This document shows positions 5,106-10,259 of a DNA stretch of 10,259 nt, piece after piece (positions within the stretch are counted from its first letter, which is position 1; each line of letters starts with the position of its first letter). The stretch spans positions 1-10,259 of the forward strand of contig NZ_CAMLRU010000094.1 of assembly GCF_946482535.1 (NCBI RefSeq), read 5' to 3'. A program made the translations under genes and the position numbers. The notes under the pieces are model-generated. The model saw only the letters and a program-made list of their open reading frames with translations, searched no databases and was not told where the DNA came from. This DNA is from an uncultured Flavobacterium sp. GTDB lineage: Bacteria > Bacteroidota > Bacteroidia > Flavobacteriales > Flavobacteriaceae.

Positions 5106-6341
5106 GTGAGCCAAACCAATAAACTAAAAATATTCAACGATCCGATTTACGGGTTTATCACCATTCCCAATTCGTTGGTGTATGATTTAATTCAGCATCC
5201 TTATTTTCAACGTTTGCGACGTATTTCTCAAATGGGTTTGTCGTATTTGGTTTATCCCGGCGCCCATCATACCCGTTTTCACCATGCGCTTGGCGCCATG
5301 CACATGATGCAACAAGCCGTTGAAGTGCTACGATTTAAAGAAGTGGTCATTTCTAAAGAAGAAGAAAACGCTTTGTTGATAGCAATTCTCTTGCACGACA
5401 TTGGACACGGTCCGTTTTCACACGCCATGGAACACAGCATCGTAGAAGAAGTCAACCACGAATCGATTTCGTTATTGTTCATGAACAAACTGAACGAAGA
5501 ATTTAACGGACAATTGAGTTTAGCCATCCAAGTCTTCAAAGGCGAATACCACCGAAAATTCATGCTGCAGTTGATCTCAAGTCAGTTAGACATGGATCGA
5601 ATGGATTATTTAAAACGTGACAGCTTTTATTCGGGCGTTGCAGAAGGGAATATCAATTCCGACCGTTTAATCCAGATGATGAATGTGGTGGATGATGTAT
5701 TGGTGATGGAAGAAAAAGGCATTTATTCGATAGAAAAATTCTTGATGGCACGCCGATTAATGTATTGGCAAGCCTATTTGCACAAAACGAGTTTGGTGGC
5801 CGAATTGACTTTGACCAAAACCTTGCAAAGAGCCAAAGAGTTGCTGCAAAAAGGCATTGAAATTGAATGCAGCAAGCCTTTGAAACACTTTATGCAGCAC
5901 AAAGTTACACTGGATAATTTTTCAACTCATGATTTAGATACTTTTGCCCAATTGGATGATTTTGATATTATTAGCGCCTTAAAAATTTGGCAGTTTCACG
6001 AAGATTTTATTTTGAGTAGTTTGAGCAAAATGATTATCAATAGGGACTTGTCAAAAATCAAACTCAACAGCGAAAAATTCCCAACAGAAGTGTTACAGGA
6101 AATGACCGCCAAGTTTGCCAAAGAAAACAATATCACTATTCAGGAAGCCAAGTATTTTATCTTTAAAGGAAAAATAAAAAATCAGGCTTACAGCAAAGAA
6201 GCGGAACCGATTCGCATATTGAAAAAAGACCGAACCATTGAAGACGTAGTCGAAGCATCAGACCAATTGAATTTGAAAGCATTGTCTAAACCGGTAACCA
6301 AGTACTTTATCTGTTATCCTAAACAACTGTCGGAGATTTAA
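5106..6341 (+). CDS. HD-domain phosphohydrolase, SAMHD1/dGTPase-like
   Basis: This 411-residue protein belongs to the HD superfamily group that includes SAMHD1 and bacterial dNTP triphosphohydrolases. It opens with FNDPIYGFITIPNSLVYDLIQHPYFQRLRRISQ, the standard entry to this fold. The metal site is visible: TRFHHALG (His60), LLHDIGHGPFSH (His97-Asp98, with His101 and His106), NHES (His118) and LDMDRMDYLKRD (an Asp at 162-164). Family members hydrolyse deoxynucleoside triphosphates or related nucleotides. The true substrate is not known from sequence. The C-terminal 150 or so residues are less conserved in type and may mediate oligomerisation. The start is GTG at 5106, chosen because it gives the full conserved N-terminus, and the next in-frame Met is residue 43, inside the domain. 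It probably shares a transcript with menD. Confidence 0.9.
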   Translation: MSQTNKLKIFNDPIYGFITIPNSLVYDLIQHPYFQRLRRISQMGLSYLVYPGAHHTRFHHALGAMHMMQQAVEVLRFKEVVISKEEENALLIAILLHDIGHGPFSHAMEHSIVEEVNHESISLLFMNKLNEEFNGQLSLAIQVFKGEYHRKFMLQLISSQLDMDRMDYLKRDSFYSGVAEGNINSDRLIQMMNVVDDVLVMEEKGIYSIEKFLMARRLMYWQAYLHKTSLVAELTLTKTLQRAKELLQKGIEIECSKPLKHFMQHKVTLDNFSTHDLDTFAQLDDFDIISALKIWQFHEDFILSSLSKMIINRDLSKIKLNSEKFPTEVLQEMTAKFAKENNITIQEAKYFIFKGKIKNQAYSKEAEPIRILKKDRTIEDVVEASDQLNLKALSKPVTKYFICYPKQLSEI

Positions 6342-6358
6342 CATTAAATAATTTTTTA

Positions 6359-6366
6359 TACTTTTG
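6359..6366 (+). promoter_or_regulatory. -7 box of the lpx operon
   Basis: TACTTTTG matches TAnnTTTG exactly. The -33 position at a 19-base spacer holds TTT rather than TTG. Initiation would fall within a few bases of the ATG of the 29-codon ORF at 6372, giving lpxD a leader of about 90 bases. Confidence 0.55.
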
Positions 6367-6371
6367 TGTCG

Positions 6372-6461
6372 ATGAAACGAACTACCCATATTTTGAGATA
6401 TTCATTCCCATTTACCTTCGGTGTGTTCTCTCTTGTACCTTTAAAAAACAAATTGGCATAA
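6372..6461 (+). CDS. Candidate 29-codon upstream ORF in the lpxD leader
   Basis: An ATG at 6372 opens 29 codons ending in TAA at 6459-6461, one base before the lpxD ATG (TAAGATG). The peptide starts MKRTTHILRY, has a central aromatic stretch (SFPFTFGVFSL), and ends basic (PLKNKLA). It has six basic and no acidic residues. The ATG lies five bases after an exact -7 box, so the transcript could be nearly leaderless for this ORF. The close fit to the lpxD start would allow translational coupling. I do not recognise the peptide, and it may be chance. Confidence 0.3.
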   Translation: MKRTTHILRYSFPFTFGVFSLVPLKNKLA

Positions 6462-6462
6462 G

Positions 6463-7488
6463 ATGAAATTCACAGCAGCGCAAATAGCAGAAATACTGGA
6501 AGGCGAAGTGGTAGGAAACCCTGAAGCCGAAGTTTTCAAATTGTCAAAAATTGAAGAAGGAACAGCCGGTTCACTTACTTTTTTAGCCAATCCGAAATAC
6601 CTCAATTATATCTATTCGACAGAAGCTACGATTACCATTGTCAATAATACCTTTGAACCCGAAAACGAAATCAAAACCACTTTAATCAAAGTGGAAGATG
6701 CTTACCAATCATTTTCAAAACTATTGGAATACTATAATCAAGTAAAGCTAATGAAATCGGGGATTGAAGAACCTACTGTGATTTCAGATAATGTGACTTA
6801 CGGCGAGAATTTATATTTGGGAAGTTTCAGTTACATCGGTAAGAATACAGTAATCGGAAAAAATGTAAAAATTTATCCGAATACCTTCGTAGGCGACAAT
6901 GTAACCATAGGTGATAATACCATACTTTTTGCCGGTGTAAAAGTATATTCAGAATCAATTATCGGAGCCAATTGTACCATTCATTCCGGAGCGATTATCG
7001 GTTCAGACGGTTTTGGTTTTGCGCCCACCGAAGATGGTTCTTACAGTAAGATTCCCCAAATTGGCAACGCTATTTTAGAAGATTTTGTTGATATTGGTGC
7101 CAATACTACCATAGACAGAGCCACATTGGGTTCAACCATCATCAGAAAAGGCGTTAAGCTTGACAATCACATACAAATAGCCCACAATGTCGAAATAGGA
7201 GAGAACACCGTTATCGCCGCGCAAACCGGTGTGGCAGGTTCTACCAAAATTGGCAGTAATTGTATGATTGGCGGACAAGTTGGTATTGCCGGTCATTTGA
7301 CTATAGGCAATAATGTACGTGTTCAAGCGCAATCAGGCATTGGAAAGAATATTAGTGACGGCGAAACCATTCAAGGTTCTCCGGCTTTCAATTACGGCGA
7401 TTACAGTAAGTCATATGTTCATTTCAGAAACTTACCTAAGATTGTGGCCGACTTGGAAGAATTAAAAAAAAATAATACAAACCAATAA
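6463..7488 (+). CDS. lpxD: UDP-3-O-(3-hydroxyacyl)glucosamine N-acyltransferase
   Basis: LpxD moves a 3-hydroxyacyl chain from acyl carrier protein to the 2-amine of UDP-3-O-acylglucosamine, the third step of lipid A synthesis. The 341 residues have the family's three parts: an N-terminal uridine-binding domain (about 1-100, with GSLTFLANPKYL), a left-handed beta helix of hexapeptide repeats (about 105-310), and a short C-terminal helix (FRNLPKIVADLEELKK). The catalytic base is His241 in HIQIAHNVEIG, matching His239 of E. coli. GSDGFGF (180-186) is also conserved. The enzyme is a cytosolic trimer. It is the first gene of the lpx cluster, and the lpxC-fabZ fusion begins 12 bases after its stop. 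No Shine-Dalgarno sequence is visible, and a 29-codon ORF ends directly before the start. Confidence 0.97.
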   Translation: MKFTAAQIAEILEGEVVGNPEAEVFKLSKIEEGTAGSLTFLANPKYLNYIYSTEATITIVNNTFEPENEIKTTLIKVEDAYQSFSKLLEYYNQVKLMKSGIEEPTVISDNVTYGENLYLGSFSYIGKNTVIGKNVKIYPNTFVGDNVTIGDNTILFAGVKVYSESIIGANCTIHSGAIIGSDGFGFAPTEDGSYSKIPQIGNAILEDFVDIGANTTIDRATLGSTIIRKGVKLDNHIQIAHNVEIGENTVIAAQTGVAGSTKIGSNCMIGGQVGIAGHLTIGNNVRVQAQSGIGKNISDGETIQGSPAFNYGDYSKSYVHFRNLPKIVADLEELKKNNTNQ

Positions 7489-7500
7489 ATAAGCATACCA

Positions 7501-8889
7501 ATGGTTAAACAAAAAACCATCCAAAACGAAGTTTCCTTGACCGGTGTTGGTCTACACACAGGAAAAGAAGTAAAGATGACCTTCAAGCCCGCTCCGGTTA
7601 ATAATGGCTACACCTTTGTCAGAGTTGATTTGGAAGGAAGCCCGATTATTGAAGCCGATGCGAATTATGTTGTCAATACCCAAAGAGGTACTAACTTAGA
7701 GAAATTGGGTGTAAAAATTCAAACTTCAGAACATGTTCTTGCTGCTTTTGTAGGTTGTGATGTGGACAATGTTATCATCGAATTAAACGAATCAGAGCCA
7801 CCTATTATGGATGGTTCTTCTAAGTTTTTTGTAGAAGCAATCGAAAAGGCCGGAATTGTTGAGCAAGATGCCGAGAGATGTTATTATGTGGTAAAAGAAG
7901 TCATTTCTTTTACCGATGAAGCTACCGGAAGCGAAATTTTAGTAATGCCTGCCGATGATTATCAAGTAACTACTATGGTTGATTTTGGGACTAAAGTTTT
8001 AGGTACTCAAAATGCAACATTGAAAAATATAGCCGATTTCAAAACTGAAATCTCTGATGCCAGAACCTTCAGCTTCTTGCATGAATTAGAAACTTTATTG
8101 GACAACGGTCTTATCAAAGGAGGCGATTTAAATAATGCCATCGTTTACGTTGACAAAGAGATTTCCGAAAAAACCATGAACAACTTGAAAGTGGCTTTCG
8201 GAAAAGAAAAAATCTCGGTAAAACCTAATGGTATTCTCGACAATTTGACCTTACATTATCCTAATGAAGCCGCGCGTCACAAATTATTAGATGTTATTGG
8301 TGATTTGGCCTTAATCGGAACCAGAATCAAAGGAAAAGTAATTGCCAACAAACCCGGACATTTTGTAAACACGCAGTTTGCGAAAAAAATGTCAAAGATT
8401 ATTAAAATAGAGCAGCGCAACCAAGTACCTTATTATGATTTGAATTTGGAACCTTTGATGGATATTCATAAAATTATGAGTATGTTGCCGCACCGTCCGC
8501 CGTTTTTAGTCGTTGACCGAATCATTGAAATGTCAGACAGTCATGTGGTTGGAATGAAAAATGTAACGATGAACGAAAGTTTCTTCGTAGGGCATTTCCC
8601 TGAAGCACCGGTAATGCCGGGGGTTATCATTGTGGAGGCCATGGCGCAAACCGGAGGAATTTTAGTATTGAGTACCGTTCCGGATCCTGAGAATTACTTG
8701 ACTTTCTTTATGAAAATCGACAATGTGAAGTTCAAACACAAAGTGCTTCCGGGCGATACTTTAATATTCAAATGCGATTTGATTGCGCCTATCAGAAGAG
8801 GTATTTGTCACATGGCTGCCAAAGCTTATGCTAATGGTAAATTAGTGGCCGAAGCCGAATTAATGGCACAAATCGCCAAAAAACAATAA
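7501..8889 (+). CDS. lpxC/fabZ: Bifunctional UDP-3-O-acyl-GlcNAc deacetylase / 3-hydroxyacyl-ACP dehydratase
   Basis: This is a fusion of two enzymes. Residues about 1-305 are LpxC, the zinc deacetylase that commits the cell to lipid A synthesis. The zinc ligands are His78 (TSEHVLAA), His260 and Asp264 (RHKLLDVIGDLAL), and His287 in KPGHFVNTQF is the counterpart of the catalytic His265 of E. coli. Residues about 317-462 are FabZ, which dehydrates 3-hydroxyacyl-ACP in fatty acid synthesis. Its entry is IMSMLPHRPPFLVVDR, and the active site pairs His365 (GHFPEAPVMPG) with Glu379 (VEAMAQTGG). Both activities draw on the same 3-hydroxyacyl-ACP pool, so fusion fixes their ratio. The fusion is standard in Bacteroidota. 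The frame is unbroken across the junction, with a short linker (QRNQVPYYDLNLEP). It begins 12 bases after lpxD and ends 74 bases before lpxA. Confidence 0.97.
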   Translation: MVKQKTIQNEVSLTGVGLHTGKEVKMTFKPAPVNNGYTFVRVDLEGSPIIEADANYVVNTQRGTNLEKLGVKIQTSEHVLAAFVGCDVDNVIIELNESEPPIMDGSSKFFVEAIEKAGIVEQDAERCYYVVKEVISFTDEATGSEILVMPADDYQVTTMVDFGTKVLGTQNATLKNIADFKTEISDARTFSFLHELETLLDNGLIKGGDLNNAIVYVDKEISEKTMNNLKVAFGKEKISVKPNGILDNLTLHYPNEAARHKLLDVIGDLALIGTRIKGKVIANKPGHFVNTQFAKKMSKIIKIEQRNQVPYYDLNLEPLMDIHKIMSMLPHRPPFLVVDRIIEMSDSHVVGMKNVTMNESFFVGHFPEAPVMPGVIIVEAMAQTGGILVLSTVPDPENYLTFFMKIDNVKFKHKVLPGDTLIFKCDLIAPIRRGICHMAAKAYANGKLVAEAELMAQIAKKQ

Positions 8890-8963
8890 TTAATTTATAA
8901 GTTTATAGGGTATAGTTTAGGAATGTAATCTTAAATTGTAACCATCAAAAAACAAAAAAATAT

Positions 8964-9749
8964 ATGAATCAACCGTTAGCTTATGTACATCCTGGTGCCA
9001 AAATCGCTAAGAATGTTGTTATCGAACCATTTACCACCATTCACAATAATGTAGTTATTGGCGAAGGAACATGGATAGGTTCCAATGTGACTATTATGGA
9101 AGGCGCACGTATCGGGAAAAACTGTAATATCTTTCCCGGTGCAGTCATAGCCGCTATACCACAGGATTTAAAATTTGGCGGAGAAGATTCGCTGGCTATC
9201 ATTGGCGACAATTCCACCATCAGAGAATGTGTAACCATCAACCGTGGTACAATCGCTTCGGGTCAAACCGTAATTGGTAAAAACTGTTTGGTAATGGCTA
9301 CCGCTCACATTGCTCACGATTGTCACATAGGCGATAACGCTATTATTGTAAATGGTGTCGCTTTGGCCGGACACGTAATCGTTGGCAACTACGCCATCAT
9401 TGGTGGTTTGGCTGCCATTCATCAATTTATTCATATTGGTGATCACGCTATGATTTCAGGAGGTTCATTGGTCCGTAAAGATGTGCCGCCTTACACCAAA
9501 GCCGCTAAAGAACCGCTTTCATATGTCGGTATCAACTCGGTTGGTTTGAGAAGAAGAGGTTTTACTTCTGAAAAAATCAGAGAGATACAAGATATTTACA
9601 GAATCTTATACCAAAAGAATTACAACACTTCGCAAGCTATGGCCATCATTGAAGGCGAAATGGAAGCCACACCGGAACGCGACGAAATTCTGGATTTCAT
9701 CAGAAACTCTTCAAGAGGTATTATGAAGGGCTATTCTGGCTCATATTAA
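8964..9749 (+). CDS. lpxA: Acyl-ACP--UDP-N-acetylglucosamine O-acyltransferase
   Basis: LpxA attaches a 3-hydroxyacyl chain from ACP to the 3-OH of UDP-GlcNAc, the first step of lipid A synthesis. The 261 residues match the family. A left-handed beta helix of hexapeptide repeats runs from about 1 to 185, and a helical C-terminus follows (GLRRRGFTSEKIREIQDIYRIL and the end RGIMKGY). The catalytic base is His118 in AHIAHDC, equal to His125 of E. coli. The position matching the chain-length ruler Gly173 of E. coli is Gly166 (MISGGS), so a long acyl chain should fit, consistent with the long hydroxy acids of Bacteroidota lipid A. The 74-base gap from lpxC-fabZ is AT-rich and without a terminator, so it is probably still one operon. 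A heptamer repeat follows the stop almost directly. Confidence 0.97.
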   Translation: MNQPLAYVHPGAKIAKNVVIEPFTTIHNNVVIGEGTWIGSNVTIMEGARIGKNCNIFPGAVIAAIPQDLKFGGEDSLAIIGDNSTIRECVTINRGTIASGQTVIGKNCLVMATAHIAHDCHIGDNAIIVNGVALAGHVIVGNYAIIGGLAAIHQFIHIGDHAMISGGSLVRKDVPPYTKAAKEPLSYVGINSVGLRRRGFTSEKIREIQDIYRILYQKNYNTSQAMAIIEGEMEATPERDEILDFIRNSSRGIMKGYSGSY

Positions 9750-9750
9750 A

Positions 9751-9799
9751 AATTACGAATTACGAATTACGAATTACAAATTATGAATTACGAATTATA
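9751..9799. repeat. Seven tandem copies of a 7-bp repeat (AATTACG)
   Basis: Seven contiguous heptamers fill 49 bases between lpxA and efp. Copies 1, 2, 3 and 6 are exact AATTACG. Copy 4 is AATTACA, copy 5 AATTATG and copy 7 AATTATA. The array starts one base after the lpxA stop and ends 11 bases before the efp start, so it takes up most of the efp leader or promoter region. Copy-number change would alter spacing here without touching a reading frame. Confidence 0.95.
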
Positions 9800-9810
9800 A
9801 AACAAACAAA

Positions 9811-10259
9811 ATGGCATCTACAGCAGATATTAGAAACGGATTATGCATCAAGTTCAATCACGATATTTATAAAATTATCGAGTTCCTTCACGTTAAACCG
9901 GGTAAAGGTCCGGCTTTCGTTAGAACCAAATTGAAAAGTTTAACCAACGGTAAAGTACTAGACAACACTTTTTCGGCCGGACACAAAATAGATGTAGTTC
10001 GCGTAGAAACTCATACTTTCCAGTTTTTGTATTCTGAAGGAAATGATTTCCACTTCATGAATGTAGAATCTTATGAACAAATCACCTTAAACAAAGACGT
10101 TTTAGATGCGCCCGATTTGTTAAAAGAAGGTACCAATGTAATGGTACAAATCAATACAGAAACCGACTTACCGTTATCAGTAGATATGCCGGCTTCCATT
10201 GTATTAGAAGTTACTTATACTGAACCGGGTGTGAAAGGAAATACCGCTACAAACGCTAC
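9811..10259 (+). CDS. efp: Translation elongation factor P (3' part missing)
   Basis: EF-P binds between the P and E sites of the ribosome and relieves stalling at consecutive prolines. The first 149 residues are present, out of about 188 usual for the family. Domain I (about 1-64) contains the loop HVKPGKGPAFVR, whose tip Lys32 matches Lys34 of E. coli, the residue that carries beta-lysine there. Domain II follows (VETHTFQFLYSEGNDFHFMNVESYEQI), and domain III begins at about 128 (PASIVLEVTYTEPGVKG). The frame runs off the window end. No modification genes are nearby. The start ATG follows the heptamer array after an AC-rich stretch (AACAAACAAA) with no Shine-Dalgarno sequence. Confidence 0.96.
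   Translation, partial: MASTADIRNGLCIKFNHDIYKIIEFLHVKPGKGPAFVRTKLKSLTNGKVLDNTFSAGHKIDVVRVETHTFQFLYSEGNDFHFMNVESYEQITLNKDVLDAPDLLKEGTNVMVQINTETDLPLSVDMPASIVLEVTYTEPGVKGNTATNA

Noticed and set aside
7132..7332. Open - strand frame inside lpxD
   Set aside because: It lies wholly within a well-supported gene and its translation has no domain-like character. Similar frames inside menD, lpxA and the HD gene were dropped for the same reason.
7501..8889. LpxC-FabZ fusion considered as a novel fusion or assembly error
   Set aside because: The frame is continuous with intact active sites in both halves, and this fusion is well known in Bacteroidota.
8923..8928. ATGTAA start-stop element in the lpxC-fabZ to lpxA gap
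   Set aside because: It is a single six-base match in AT-rich spacer, 35 bases from the lpxA start, with no ribosome site.
9751..9799. Heptamer array considered as a CRISPR or iteron origin
   Set aside because: There are no spacers, and the units are too short for CRISPR. No replication initiator gene or DnaA-type boxes are nearby, and the flanks are ordinary operon genes.

Overview
The window looks like chromosome from a member of the Flavobacteriia (Bacteroidota), most likely Flavobacterium or a close relative. Four signs support this: AT-rich sequence; promoter -7 boxes of the Bacteroidota type (TAnnTTTG) and mostly weak ribosome binding sites; an LpxC-FabZ fusion protein, which is typical of Bacteroidota; and the order lpxD, lpxC-fabZ, lpxA, efp, which is common in this group. 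No mobile element, CRISPR array, tRNA or rRNA is visible. Base use looks even throughout, so I see no sign of recent transfer.

Left part (1-2430). An ECF sigma factor and a cut-off anti-sigma factor run leftward as a translationally coupled pair (TAATG overlap). A 304-base gap separates the sigma gene from a rightward thiol peroxidase of the glutathione peroxidase family with a lipoprotein-like leader. That gap is not empty. It holds an unannotated 22-codon ORF with a Shine-Dalgarno-like sequence, two mutually exclusive helices over its start codon, and a strong intrinsic terminator that overlaps its stop. A small rightward gene of unknown function follows. Its first 50 residues loosely recall the ribosome modulation factor pattern. 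A perfect 13-bp bidirectional terminator closes this gene and the opposing Rid-family gene.

Middle (2420-6341). A leftward pair encodes a GNAT acetyltransferase of the phosphinothricin/methionine-sulfoximine type and a Rid-family protein that lacks the catalytic arginine of true RidA. Diverging from it are menD (menaquinone synthesis) and an HD-domain phosphohydrolase of the SAMHD1/dGTPase type. The divergent region carries a consensus menD promoter whose -33 TTG lies inside a perfect 15-bp palindrome, a good operator candidate.

Right part (6342-10259). lpxD, lpxC-fabZ and lpxA carry out the first acylation, committed deacetylation and second acylation steps of lipid A synthesis, plus the 3-hydroxyacyl-ACP dehydratase step that competes for the same acyl-ACP pool. 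A 29-codon ORF ends one base before lpxD. Seven tandem copies of a heptamer (AATTACG) separate lpxA from efp, which is cut by the window end.

The long genes are ordinary housekeeping or stress genes. The points worth a second look are small and mostly intergenic, and none amounts to a demonstrated new system.
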